A stretch of DNA of 31,831 bases from an uncultured Lachnospiraceae bacterium (GTDB lineage Bacteria; Bacillota; Clostridia; Lachnospirales; Lachnospiraceae): NCBI GenBank assembly GCA_910577825.1, contig CAJTOK010000042.1:1-31831 (forward strand). Direction: 5' to 3'. Position 1 is the stretch's first letter, and every line of letters starts with the position of its first letter. This document shows positions 15,039-23,734 of this stretch, piece after piece. The notes beneath the pieces are model-generated. The model was not told the DNA's origin. It ran no database searches and worked only from the letters and a program-made list of their open reading frames with translations. The position numbers and the translations under genes are program-made.

Positions 15039-15995
15039 ATGGGTTTTATATCTGGTATATTTACAGTTTCTATACTGCAAAGCGCCCTTGAACTGGGATT
15101 TATATATTCGCTTGTAGTGCTTGCACTGTTTATATCTTTTAAAATATTAAATATTGCAGATTTATCTACTGATGGCTGTTTTACACTTGGCTGTGCGGTT
15201 GCGGCATCAGTTACTATAAGCGGGCATCCGGTGCTTGCACTTTTTGCTGCAATGGGTGCAGGGGTGCTGTCAGGGTTTATAACGGCATTTTTACAGACAA
15301 GGCTTGGTGTAGAATCTATCCTTGCAGGAATTATAGTTAATACGGGGCTTTATACAGTTAATATAGCGGCAATGGGGTTCTCCGCCAACCTGAATTTATT
15401 CCAGTGTGACAGCATATTTACAATGGCTAAAGATTTCATTGGGGAAAGCGCCCTTGTTACAGGCGGCTGGTATAAGCTGTTGCTTTTAATTGCCATTATA
15501 CTTATAGCAGCGGTGATTGTTACCCTGTTCCTTAATACACGCCTTGGGCTTTCAATACGTGCCACAGGTGATAATGCCGCTATGGTAAAGGCATCAAGCA
15601 TAAACCCTAAATTTACAATAACTGTAGGTTTATGTATATCTGGCTCACTTACTGCACTTTCAGGCGGCATACTGGCACAGTACCAGAAGTCGTGTGATAT
15701 AAACCTTGGTACAGGCATGGTTACAATAGCCCTTGCAAGCCTTATAATTGGTGAAACCCTTATTGGCACAGGCCCGGTTGCAAAAAGGATTGCAGGCGTA
15801 ATATTTGGAAGCTGCCTGTACCGTTTTATAGTTGCAGTTGCAATAAGGTTAAATGTACCTGCGGAATGCCTTAAACTTGTATCAGCATTAATTGTGGCTG
15901 TAGCCATTGCATTTCCTTATATAAAGGAAAATGTAAAGTTTACAAAACACAAATATGCGGAGATAGCAAGGCGGAAAAAGGGAGGTAATGCTTAG
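15039..15995 (+). CDS. ABC importer permease (LivH/TrpY-like)
   Basis: This 318-residue membrane protein with about eight or nine segments resembles the branched-chain amino acid permease family. FILNIADLSTDG-type and TRLGLSIRATGDN motifs are visible (here KILNIADLSTDGCF and NTRLGLSIRATGDNAAM), with LSGGILAQYQ further on. The ATG at 15039 lies 1 nt after the lipoprotein stop, with GAGGAG upstream inside that gene. A longer in-frame start at 14967 would overlap the lipoprotein gene by 71 bp and lacks a ribosome site. It forms the channel for the preceding lipoprotein and following ATPase. Confidence 0.87.
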   Translation: MGFISGIFTVSILQSALELGFIYSLVVLALFISFKILNIADLSTDGCFTLGCAVAASVTISGHPVLALFAAMGAGVLSGFITAFLQTRLGVESILAGIIVNTGLYTVNIAAMGFSANLNLFQCDSIFTMAKDFIGESALVTGGWYKLLLLIAIILIAAVIVTLFLNTRLGLSIRATGDNAAMVKASSINPKFTITVGLCISGSLTALSGGILAQYQKSCDINLGTGMVTIALASLIIGETLIGTGPVAKRIAGVIFGSCLYRFIVAVAIRLNVPAECLKLVSALIVAVAIAFPYIKENVKFTKHKYAEIARRKKGGNA

Positions 15996-16799
15996 TTGCT
16001 TGAATTAAAAAATATATATAAAACATTTAATAAGGGTACAGTTAATGAAAAAAGGGTGTTAAAAGGCCTTAACCTTTCACTTGCAGATGGTGATTTTGCA
16101 ACTATTGTCGGAAGCAACGGGGCTGGCAAGTCTACTATGTTTAATGCAATTACGGGTGTGTTTTATGTGGATTCAGGTGAAATAATACTTGGCGGTGAGG
16201 ATATCACATTTAAAAAAGAGTATTTCAGAAGCAAGGAAATAGGACACCTTTTCCAGGACCCTATGCTTGGCACTGCACCACATATGACTATTGAAGAAAA
16301 CATGGCACTTGCATATTTAAGGGCATCTAAGGGCAGGCATGGTTATTTTTCAAGGGTCAGCAAAAAAGACAAGGCAATGTTTAAAGAACATTTAAGGCTG
16401 CTGGATATGGGGCTTGAGGACAGGATGAAACAGCCGGCCGGGCTTTTATCAGGAGGGCAGAGGCAGGCACTTACCCTTATTATGGCAACTATGGTTACAC
16501 CAAAACTTCTGCTTTTAGATGAACACACAGCTGCACTTGACCCGGCTACTGCAGAAAAGGTGCTTATGCTTACAAAAAATATTGTTGCAGAACGTAAAAT
16601 TACATGTCTTATGGTAACACACAATATGCACCAGGCATTAACACTTGGCAGCCGCACCCTTATGATGGATGCTGGAAATATAGTTTTTGATGTATCAGGC
16701 AAAGAGCGTGAAAACCTTTCAGTTGAAGATTTGCTTGGCAAGTTCAGGGATAATGCAGGCAAAAACCTGGATAATGACCGGATATTATTATCAGATTAA
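15996..16799 (+). CDS. ABC importer ATPase (TrpZ-like)
   Basis: This 267-residue ATPase has Walker A GSNGAGKST, signature LLSGGQRQAL, Walker B LLLLDEHTAALDP (H in place of the usual P after DE) and the switch VTHNM. The start is TTG at 15996, directly after the permease stop, with GGGAGG about 10 nt upstream inside the permease gene. It energises import with the two preceding products. A promoter-like sequence follows the stop, so the operon probably ends here. Confidence 0.9.
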   Translation: MLELKNIYKTFNKGTVNEKRVLKGLNLSLADGDFATIVGSNGAGKSTMFNAITGVFYVDSGEIILGGEDITFKKEYFRSKEIGHLFQDPMLGTAPHMTIEENMALAYLRASKGRHGYFSRVSKKDKAMFKEHLRLLDMGLEDRMKQPAGLLSGGQRQALTLIMATMVTPKLLLLDEHTAALDPATAEKVLMLTKNIVAERKITCLMVTHNMHQALTLGSRTLMMDAGNIVFDVSGKERENLSVEDLLGKFRDNAGKNLDNDRILLSD

Positions 16800-16810
16800 C
16801 GGCTGTAACA

Positions 16811-16839
16811 TTGATTTTTGGTATTTAATATAGTAGAAT
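16811..16839 (+). promoter_or_regulatory. Promoter of the EAL-domain gene
   Basis: TTGATT (16811-16816) and TAGAAT (16834-16839) are separated by 17 bp, about 50 bp before the start codon. Confidence 0.55.
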
Positions 16840-16889
16840 AACAATATTAAAAACTTATTTGTTACAGAACTATCCGGGGAGGTGGGATA

Positions 16890-19001
16890 ATGGCAAATAC
16901 AAAGACAGTCCTTATAGTTGATGGCAGCAGCAGTGACAGGGGAAATGTGGCTGCTTTTCTGGAAGATTATTATAATGTTATAGATACAGGAAGTACCAGT
17001 GAAGCATATGGAATATTAAATGTGGACCATAAAAACATTGGGGCTGTTATTCTGGATATTACTTCAGATGGGACATATGGGGAAGAAATGCTCAATTTTA
17101 TGAAGAAAGAGGAGAACCTTTCAAATATACCTGTTATAATGACTGCTGATACGGAAAGTGAAGAAACAGAGATTAGTGCACTGTCAGCTGGTGCAAGTGA
17201 TTTTCTTTATAAGCCATACAGCCCGGTAATAGTGAAAAAAAGGCTTGATAATATTATAAAACTGAATGAAAATGCCTCTATGGCAAATGATTTGCAGAAA
17301 GACCGTCTTACAGGTGTCTGCCCGGAGGAAGTTTTTTGCCAGAAAGTTACAAGGCTTCTGGAGGAAAACCCTTCTGTGGATTATGCTATTGTATATTCTG
17401 ATATAGAGAATTTCGGGCTTATTAAGGACTTATTTGGTGAAAATGCAGGTAATAACATTCTTGTATATATGACAAGGGTTTTTAAGCATTTTATTAGCAA
17501 AGACGAACTTTGCGGGCGTCTGGAAACAGGAAATTTTGTACTTTTTTTAAAGTATGATAAGGAAACACTGGATGAAAATCTTGAATCAGTTGTAAAGATT
17601 ATTAATGATTTTCCAGTAAGCATGAATATAATGCTCAGGTTTGGTGTTTATAAAATAGAGGACAGGACTATGCCAGTACAGGCTATGTCTGGGCGTGCAG
17701 TTCTTACAGCCGGGACTATAAGGGGCAGGTATGGGCAGTATGTTGCATATTATAACAAGGAAATCTGGGAAAAGCAGATGTATGAGCAGGAAATAATTGA
17801 CTGTATGGAAGATGCACTCAGGCAAAAGCAGTTTATGGTATATTTCCAGCCTAAATATGACCTGGGCTCAGAAAGGGTTGCAGGTGCAGAAGCCCTTGTA
17901 CGCTGGCAGCATCCGTCAAAGGGGTTTATGAACCCGGCAGAATTTATCCCTATTTTTGAGAAAAACGGTTTTATAACAGAACTTGATAAATATGTGTGGG
18001 ATACCACATGTTGCTATATAGAAACATGGATTAAAAACGGGTATCCAGTTGTGCCAGTATCTGTAAATGTATCAAGGACAGATATTTATAATCCTGATTT
18101 TATAGAGATAATCCTTGGAATTATACATAAGCATAACCTTGAACCGGAAAATATACACCTGGAAATTACAGAAACAGCTTATACTGATAACCCGGAACAG
18201 ATTATAGAAGTGGTTAAACAGCTTAAACTTCTTGGGTTTGTAATAGAAATGGACGATTTCGGCTCGGGATATTCATCATTAAATATGCTTAATGAACTGC
18301 CTATTGATATCCTTAAACTTGATATGGGATTTGTACAAGATGATATGGGCACAAACAGCAATAATATTTTAAGCTTTATAATAGGGCTTGCAAAATGGAT
18401 GGATTATGCAGTTGTTGCAGAAGGTATAGAAACAGAAGAGCAGATACAGATACTCAGGAATATGGACTGTAATTTTGTACAAGGTTATTATTATGCGCAG
18501 CCTATGCCGCCAGATGAATTTGAAGCATATATGCTCAGGCATAATATACTTGACAGGATTGATGAAATTCCTGATGCTGGAATGGAAGAATTTAAGTTTG
18601 AGAAATCACAGGGGGTTATGCTTATAGTTGATGACCTGGCACTTAACCGTAAAATATTAAGTACATCTTTTTCTTCTTATTTCAAAATTGTGGAAAAAGA
18701 AAATGGTGCTGAGGCATTTGAATATATAAAGAAGAATTATAAAAATATTGATGTTATAATGCTTGACCTTGTAATGCCTGTTATGGATGGTTTCACTCTT
18801 ATGAGGCATATTGGAAGTGATGAAAAGTATAAAAATATACCAATAATTGTTACATCACAGGGCGGTGAAAAAAGTGTTGGTAAAGCATTCAGCCTTGGGG
18901 CGTCAGATTTTGTTGAAAAGCCATATAATTTAAGGATTATACTGCACAGGGTACAGAATGTAGTTATGGCTTCAAGGAAACAAAAGGATATTGAAATTTA
19001 A
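16890..19001 (+). CDS. REC-GGDEF(degenerate)-EAL-REC cyclic-di-GMP phosphodiesterase
   Basis: This 703-residue cytoplasmic protein has four domains. REC1 (about 5-125) keeps the phospho-acceptor D56 and the lysine in YKPY, but its acidic pocket is only VDG. The GGDEF domain (about 135-290) is inactive by sequence, with the active loop reading ETGNF (212-216). The EAL domain (about 312-550) looks active: EAL (E334), N393, E425, the D455-D456 pair in DDFGSG, K477, E511 and Q531. REC2 (about 575-695) is complete, with the DD pair at 581-582 and D626. It should degrade cyclic di-GMP under control of one or two phosphorelays. No partner kinase is adjacent. GGGAGG-like GGGGAGGTGG precedes the ATG. 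Confidence 0.9.
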   Translation: MANTKTVLIVDGSSSDRGNVAAFLEDYYNVIDTGSTSEAYGILNVDHKNIGAVILDITSDGTYGEEMLNFMKKEENLSNIPVIMTADTESEETEISALSAGASDFLYKPYSPVIVKKRLDNIIKLNENASMANDLQKDRLTGVCPEEVFCQKVTRLLEENPSVDYAIVYSDIENFGLIKDLFGENAGNNILVYMTRVFKHFISKDELCGRLETGNFVLFLKYDKETLDENLESVVKIINDFPVSMNIMLRFGVYKIEDRTMPVQAMSGRAVLTAGTIRGRYGQYVAYYNKEIWEKQMYEQEIIDCMEDALRQKQFMVYFQPKYDLGSERVAGAEALVRWQHPSKGFMNPAEFIPIFEKNGFITELDKYVWDTTCCYIETWIKNGYPVVPVSVNVSRTDIYNPDFIEIILGIIHKHNLEPENIHLEITETAYTDNPEQIIEVVKQLKLLGFVIEMDDFGSGYSSLNMLNELPIDILKLDMGFVQDDMGTNSNNILSFIIGLAKWMDYAVVAEGIETEEQIQILRNMDCNFVQGYYYAQPMPPDEFEAYMLRHNILDRIDEIPDAGMEEFKFEKSQGVMLIVDDLALNRKILSTSFSSYFKIVEKENGAEAFEYIKKNYKNIDVIMLDLVMPVMDGFTLMRHIGSDEKYKNIPIIVTSQGGEKSVGKAFSLGASDFVEKPYNLRIILHRVQNVVMASRKQKDIEI

Positions 19002-19018
19002 AAAATTAATGCTATAAT
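18991..19018 (+). promoter_or_regulatory. Promoter of the PepSY-repeat gene
   Basis: TTGAAA (18991-18996, inside the last codons of the EAL gene) and TATAAT (19013-19018) are separated by 16 bp. Confidence 0.6.
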
Positions 19019-19080
19019 ATTAATGTATTAATATTTTCAGTTTTAAACAGTTTTTATTAAGATAGAATGGAGGTTAAGTT

Positions 19081-19563
19081 ATGTATATGAACAAGAAAAT
19101 TATTGCAGCAGGATTAGCACTTAGCACCATAGGGCTGTCTGCTGCCAGCGTACAGGCAAAAAAGATTACAAGCAGTGCACAGGCAGAGAAGCTTGCTACA
19201 AAATATGTCAAGGGCGCTACAGTTTTATTTACAGAAGAAGATAATGATGATGGTATGCATGTATATGGAGTTGACCTGAAAAAAGGCAGCAAAAAATATG
19301 AACTGGTATATAAGGCATCCAATGGTAAATTAATTGAATACAAATGGGAAAAAACAAACTATAAGAGAAATAATAAAAGAATGTCTGAAAAGGAAATACG
19401 CAGCCTGGCAGAAAAAAAGATAAAAAATGCAACAATTACAGAAACAGATTATGATTCAGATGATGCAGAATATGAAGTAGAGATGATTGGCAAAAACAAA
19501 AAATATGAACTTAATTACAGTTCAGGCGGGGAACTGGTTTCCTATAAATGGGAGAAATTTTAA
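19081..19563 (+). CDS. Secreted protein with two PepSY-like repeats
   Basis: This 160-residue protein has a signal peptide (about 1-26, cleavage after VQA) and two similar halves of PepSY type. The first runs from about 32 to 92 (AEKLATKYVKGATVLFTEED ... YELVYKASNGKLIEYKWEK). The second runs to the end (IRSLAEKKIKNATITETDYD ... YELNYSSGGELVSYKWEKF). PepSY domains often inhibit or chaperone proteases outside the cell, but the role here is not visible. GGAGG lies 7 nt before the ATG at 19081. It has its own promoter and terminator, so it is likely a single-gene transcript. Confidence 0.8.
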   Translation: MYMNKKIIAAGLALSTIGLSAASVQAKKITSSAQAEKLATKYVKGATVLFTEEDNDDGMHVYGVDLKKGSKKYELVYKASNGKLIEYKWEKTNYKRNNKRMSEKEIRSLAEKKIKNATITETDYDSDDAEYEVEMIGKNKKYELNYSSGGELVSYKWEKF

Positions 19564-19600
19564 ATAATTAACCGGTTTACTCAGGCAAGGTTATATAAAT

Positions 19601-19641
19601 AAAGGCAGAAGCTGCAATAAGTGCGCTTCTGTCTTTGTTTT
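19601..19641 (+). terminator. Terminator of the PepSY-repeat gene
   Basis: AAAGGCAGAAGC (19601-19612) pairs with GCTTCTGTCTTT (19625-19636, one G-U) and is followed by GTTTTATT. Confidence 0.75.
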
Positions 19642-19665
19642 ATTAATTTATCAGGGAGTAGTGTT

Positions 19666-20487
19666 ATGGAGTTTACTTATGAACAGGTTTTTCCAAATGA
19701 AGATTTGCCATTTAAAATGTTTTTGTTTGAGGGAGGGAATGGAAATTATTTCCGTGAAAAACACTGGCATAGTTCTGTTGAAATTTTTGCCGTATTTAAA
19801 GGAAATATAAATTTTTATCTTAATAACAGGCTTTATCCGCTGGGAGAAGGGCAGTTTTTGCTCGCCAATTCAAATGAAATACATTCTATATGTGCACCAG
19901 AACCTAATTATACACTGGTATTGCAAATCCCGCTTGAAACATTTGATGGGTATTTTACAGGGGAGAAGTTTATACGGTTTGCACACAGGAATGAAAAATA
20001 TGATTGTAAGGTTATAAAACTTCTGGAGAAGATTTTTACAACATACCAGAAGAAAGATTACGGGTATGTACTGGAAGTAAAGGGTGATTATTTTTATCTG
20101 CTGCACCTGCTTGTTACAGAATACAGAAGGACAGATATTACACCTGATATGCTGGAAGCTAACTATAACTTAAACCGGCTGTCGGTAATTACAAGTTATA
20201 TGAAGGAAAATTTCAAAGAGGATTTAAGCCTTGAAGAACTTGCGGAAACTTTTGGGTATGCCCCGTCTTATCTTTCACGTATGTTCCAGAAATATGCAGG
20301 GATTAACTATAAATCCTACCTGCAGGATATAAGGCTAAGACATGCTTTCCAGGAACTTTTAAATTCCAGGCATACAATCAGTGAAACGGCACTGAATAAT
20401 GGATTTCCGAACAGCAAAGCATTTTCAAGGGAATTTCGCAAAAAATATGGTATGCTTCCTAGTGAATACAGGAAAAAAGAACTTTAA
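19666..20487 (+). CDS. AraC-family regulator, probably of the adjacent pentose genes
   Basis: This 273-residue protein has a cupin-like N-terminal sensing domain (about 15-110, with HWHSSVEIF and FLLANSNEIHSI). A C-terminal double helix-turn-helix (about 175-272) includes DLSLEELAETFGYAPSYLSRMF and ISETALNNGFPNSKAFSREF. This is the AraC/XylS pattern of sugar-responsive activators. AGGGAG lies before the ATG at 19666; an earlier in-frame GTG at 19621 lies within the preceding terminator and is unlikely. It lies upstream of a DUF4867-like gene and a xylulokinase gene on the same strand, so it most likely senses the sugar they process. Confidence 0.87.
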   Translation: MEFTYEQVFPNEDLPFKMFLFEGGNGNYFREKHWHSSVEIFAVFKGNINFYLNNRLYPLGEGQFLLANSNEIHSICAPEPNYTLVLQIPLETFDGYFTGEKFIRFAHRNEKYDCKVIKLLEKIFTTYQKKDYGYVLEVKGDYFYLLHLLVTEYRRTDITPDMLEANYNLNRLSVITSYMKENFKEDLSLEELAETFGYAPSYLSRMFQKYAGINYKSYLQDIRLRHAFQELLNSRHTISETALNNGFPNSKAFSREFRKKYGMLPSEYRKKEL

Positions 20488-20553
20488 TATTTACAGTGTA
20501 CAAGTCAAAAAAGTGACCTGAAATAGATAAATAAATGACCGGTGGATTTTCAA

Positions 20554-20582
20554 AATATTGTTATGATAATCATAATAATATT
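20554..20582. promoter_or_regulatory. Fur-family-type palindrome upstream of the pentose genes
   Basis: The arms AATATTGTTATGAT (20554-20567) and ATCATAATAATATT (20569-20582) are inverted with one mismatch around a single A. The core ATGATAATCAT equals the centre of the classical Fur box, and the 7-1-7 form resembles Fur/PerR/Zur boxes of Gram-positives. It lies about 20 bp before the next start codon. Confidence 0.5.
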
Positions 20583-20601
20583 AAGAGGAGGAGAGAGGAT
20601 A

Positions 20602-21219
20602 ATGGAAATCCAGAATGTGGCTGATAAAGCATTTAAGGTATATGGAAGGGTACATACAGGATATGCCTTAGAGGAAGTTTTTAAAAAGATGCAGGATACG
20701 CCCCTTCCAGAAGGAGAAGTAATCTATGTGCCATCTTTGCAGGAAATAGAGGCGCTGCCAGAAACAGAAGTTTTAAAGAACAAGCTTTTTGGAGGGCTTG
20801 ATATCCAGATTGGATATTGTAATGGATATAATAAAAAATTAAATGCAGTGGAATACCACCGTTCGTCTGAAATTGATATTGCAGTAACTGATTTAATACT
20901 GCTTGTTGGCAGGCAGCAGGATATACAGGATGATTTTACATATGACACTTCTTTAATAGAAGCATTTTTTGTACCTGCCGGCACAGTAACAGAACTGTAT
21001 GCAACAACACTCCATTATGCACCATGCAGTTCAGGTGATAATGGTTTCAGGTGTGTTATAGTGCTTCCAAAAGGAACTAATGAAGAAATAGAACTGCCGG
21101 ATAATGCAGAAGGCGAGATGCGCCTTATAACAGCAAGGAACAAGTGGCTTGTTGCACACAAGGAAGCAGGAATAGAAGGGGCATTTAACGGATTAACCGG
21201 GGAAAATATCTGCCTTTAA
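20602..21219 (+). CDS. DUF4867-like protein linked to xylulokinase
   Basis: This 205-residue cytoplasmic protein has no signal peptide or membrane segment and resembles the DUF4867 family. The pattern HRSSEIDIAVTDLILLVGR, then FFVPAGTVTELYATTLHYAPC suggests a cupin-like or lyase-like beta fold acting on a sugar. GGAGGAGAGAGGA precedes the ATG at 20602; an ATG at 20542 lies before the Fur-like palindrome and is unlikely. The xylulokinase gene follows after 27 bp, so the two are co-transcribed. An epimerase or isomerase step feeding the kinase is plausible from context, but no catalytic motif is evident. Confidence 0.72.
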   Translation: MEIQNVADKAFKVYGRVHTGYALEEVFKKMQDTPLPEGEVIYVPSLQEIEALPETEVLKNKLFGGLDIQIGYCNGYNKKLNAVEYHRSSEIDIAVTDLILLVGRQQDIQDDFTYDTSLIEAFFVPAGTVTELYATTLHYAPCSSGDNGFRCVIVLPKGTNEEIELPDNAEGEMRLITARNKWLVAHKEAGIEGAFNGLTGENICL

Positions 21220-21246
21220 ATTATAAATAAAACGGAGGGATATAAT

Positions 21247-22722
21247 ATGTTATTTATAGGAATTGATTTGGGGACTTCAGCAGTTAAACTGTTATTAATG
21301 GATGAAAATGGCAAGATACATAATATTGTTTCAAAGGAATATCCTTTAAGTTTTCCAGAACCGGGCTGGGCAGAGCAGAACCCGGAGGACTGGTACGGGC
21401 AGTCCATAGCAGGCATTAATGAACTTCTTGCAGGCTTTGATAAAAGTGAAGTTGCAGGAATCAGTTTTGGCGGGCAGATGCACGGGCTTGTGGTTTTAGA
21501 TGAAAATGACCAGGTAATACGCCCGGCTATTTTATGGAATGACGGGAGGTCTGTAAAAGAAACAGATTACCTTAATAATAAAATTGGCAAAGAGAAGCTG
21601 TCCCAGTATACAGCCAATATTGCATTTGCCGGGTTTACAGCTCCTAAAATCCTCTGGATGAAAGAAAATGAACCAGAAAACTTTGCCAGGGTTAAAAAAA
21701 TCATGCTGCCAAAAGATTATCTTGCATACCGTCTTAGCGGTGTACACTGTACAGACTACTCAGATGCTTCTGGAATGCTGCTTTTAGATGTGAAAAACCG
21801 CTGCTGGTCAAAAGAAATGATAGAAATCTGTGGTATTTCTGAAGAAATGCTGCCAAAGTTATTTGAAAGCTATGAAGCAGTAGGGCAAGTAAAGCCAGAA
21901 ATTGCAAAACAGCTTGGAATTAAAGAGGAAGTAAAAGTTGTAGCAGGTGCAGGTGATAATGCCGCTGCTGCAGTAGGTACAGGTACAGTAGGTGATGGAA
22001 GGTGCAATATTTCCCTTGGGACTTCCGGGACAATTTTTATTGCAAGCAAAGATTTTTGTGTGGATAAATATAATGCACTCCATTCATTTGGACATGCAGA
22101 CGGGAATTACCATTTAATGGGATGTATGCTTAGTGCTGCTGCATGTAATAAATGGTGGCTGGAAGGAATTTTAGATACTAAAGATTATGTAAAAGAGCAG
22201 ACTGCAATTACAAACTTTGGAAATAACCAGGTATTTTACCTGCCTTATCTTATGGGTGAACGTTCACCCCACAATGACCCTTTTGCAAGGGCAATGTTTA
22301 TCGGGATGAGCATGGATACATCAAGGACTGATATGACACAGGCTGTTATGGAAGGAATCGCATTTGGCCTGCGTGATTCATTAGAAGTTGCAAGAAGCTT
22401 AGGCATTGGTATACAGCGTACAAAAATATGTGGTGGTGGTGCTAAAAGTGCTGCTGCTAAAAAGATTGTTGCAAATGTCATGGATTTAAGTGTAGACGTA
22501 ATAGAAAGTGAAGAAGGGCCAGGATATGGCGCTGCCATTCTTGCTGCTGTTGGATGTGGTGTTTTTGCCAGTGTTGAAGAAGCAGCAGATAAGCTTGTAA
22601 AGGTAACAGCTACTGTAGAGCCAGAGAAAGAGCTTGTGGCAAAATATGAGGAGCGTTACCAGAAATTCCGCCAGATTTATCCTTTAGTAAAAGATTTTTA
22701 CCATACTTTAGGGACAAACTGA
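21247..22722 (+). CDS. xylB: Xylulokinase (FGGY family)
   Basis: This 491-residue kinase phosphorylates D-xylulose (or a related ketopentose) with ATP, feeding the pentose phosphate pathway. GIDLGTSAVKLLLMDENG starts the first domain. FGGQMHGLVVLD and AILWNDGRS are typical of XylB, the latter holding the substrate aspartate. The second domain carries SLGTSGTIF and GGGAKSAAAKKIVANVMDL near the ATP site. Length and motifs fit the family. ACGGAGGGA precedes the ATG. It follows the DUF4867-like gene and the AraC regulator. A sister kinase of the family (for example for ribulose) is the alternative, but the MHG motif favours XylB. Confidence 0.9.
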   Translation: MLFIGIDLGTSAVKLLLMDENGKIHNIVSKEYPLSFPEPGWAEQNPEDWYGQSIAGINELLAGFDKSEVAGISFGGQMHGLVVLDENDQVIRPAILWNDGRSVKETDYLNNKIGKEKLSQYTANIAFAGFTAPKILWMKENEPENFARVKKIMLPKDYLAYRLSGVHCTDYSDASGMLLLDVKNRCWSKEMIEICGISEEMLPKLFESYEAVGQVKPEIAKQLGIKEEVKVVAGAGDNAAAAVGTGTVGDGRCNISLGTSGTIFIASKDFCVDKYNALHSFGHADGNYHLMGCMLSAAACNKWWLEGILDTKDYVKEQTAITNFGNNQVFYLPYLMGERSPHNDPFARAMFIGMSMDTSRTDMTQAVMEGIAFGLRDSLEVARSLGIGIQRTKICGGGAKSAAAKKIVANVMDLSVDVIESEEGPGYGAAILAAVGCGVFASVEEAADKLVKVTATVEPEKELVAKYEERYQKFRQIYPLVKDFYHTLGTN

Positions 22723-22768
22723 CAGATTAATAAAGTTAAATAATATTTTAAATACCAGCATAATGCAA

Positions 22769-22793
22769 AAAGGCGCTCTAAAAAAGCGCCTTT
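22769..22793. terminator. Bidirectional terminator between xylB and the patatin gene
   Basis: AAAGGCGCT (22769-22777) pairs with AGCGCCTTT (22785-22793) around a 7-nt loop, with TTATTTC beyond on the plus strand and TTGC after the A/T pairs on the minus strand. It overlaps the stop codon of the minus-strand gene. Confidence 0.85.
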
Positions 22794-23611
22794 ATTTCAT
22801 TGAGTTTTTTAACTGTAAGGTTATAACCCTGCTTATATGTCTGTTTTAATTTGCTTACATCACTTTCAAGGCTTTCAAGTTTACTGGCAGGCCTTAATAT
22901 AACTGCCCTGCCTTCACTTTCAAGCCTGCGGCAGGTTTCTAATGATTCATTATATTTTTTGTACCTGTGCAGGATTCTTTCAGCTGTTGCAGGGTATTTG
23001 TGGCGTATAACCCTTGCAATATGCCTGTCTTTTGGAAGGCACTCTTTCTTATAGCCTTCAGGCTGTGTAAGCACAATTAAAATTTTCTCATTGCCATCTG
23101 CAAGGCATTTGTCAACCGGGATTGGGTTGGAAAGCCCGCCGTCATAATAAGAACCATCTGCAATTTTAACAGCAGGAAATGCACCTGGAAGGGCACATGT
23201 GGCATTAAATACCTCAAACTTTTCATTGATATCTTCTTTACCAAAATACCTGGGCTTGCCGGTCTTTGCATCAGTTGCAACAACAACAAACCTTCCATCA
23301 TATTGTTTAAATGTATCAAGGTCAAACTTTATAAGTTCATTGGGAACTTTACGGAATACAAAGTCTATCCCGAACAGGCTTTTTTCTTTAAAAAAATTCC
23401 TCTTGCCTATATACCGTTTATCATTGCGGTAGTTTACATAGACCTGTATATTCCTTCCGCTTTGTCTGGAAATATATGATGCAGAATTGGCAGCACCAGC
23501 GGATACTCCTATACAGTATGGAAACATAATATCATTGTCGAGCAGGGCATCCATAACACCACAGCTGAAAACTGCCCTGAATGAACCACCTTCAAATAAT
23601 ACTCCTGGCAT
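22778..23611 (-). CDS. Patatin-like phospholipase
   Basis: This 277-residue protein is a patatin-type serine hydrolase, expected to release fatty acids from lipids. EGGSFRAVFSCGVMDAL at 7-23 forms the glycine-rich oxyanion loop. GVSAG at 35-39 holds the nucleophile S37, and YDGGLSNPIPV at 156-166 holds the catalytic D157. No signal peptide or membrane segment is evident. The ATG at 23611 has AAGGAGAG upstream; an in-frame start at 23674 lies inside the promoter -35 box and is excluded. The bacterial members of this size (YjjU/RssA-like) are mostly of unknown substrate. It is transcribed alone from a consensus promoter. Confidence 0.88.
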   Translation of the reverse strand: MPGVLFEGGSFRAVFSCGVMDALLDNDIMFPYCIGVSAGAANSASYISRQSGRNIQVYVNYRNDKRYIGKRNFFKEKSLFGIDFVFRKVPNELIKFDLDTFKQYDGRFVVVATDAKTGKPRYFGKEDINEKFEVFNATCALPGAFPAVKIADGSYYDGGLSNPIPVDKCLADGNEKILIVLTQPEGYKKECLPKDRHIARVIRHKYPATAERILHRYKKYNESLETCRRLESEGRAVILRPASKLESLESDVSKLKQTYKQGYNLTVKKLNEIKALF

Positions 23612-23645
23612 AATACACTCTCTCCTTATAATTACTGCTCTTGGA

Positions 23646-23674
23646 ATTATAGTATTAATTTGCATTGTTGTCAA
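23646..23674 (-). promoter_or_regulatory. Consensus promoter of the patatin gene
   Basis: On the minus strand TTGACA (23674-23669) and TATAAT (23651-23646) are exactly 17 bp apart, a full sigma-A consensus. Confidence 0.85.
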
Positions 23675-23734
23675 ATCACGGTATAATTTTATACATATGT
23701 TTAATAAACCAGTATCATATTTTTTGTTTTTATA

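Noticed and set aside
15350..15907. 185-residue open frame on the minus strand
   Set aside because: It is antisense to the importer permease and has no ribosome site or family pattern.
13976..16799. Firm naming of the importer as trpXYZ
   Set aside because: The family fits, but no T-box or other tryptophan link is visible, so the substrate is left open.
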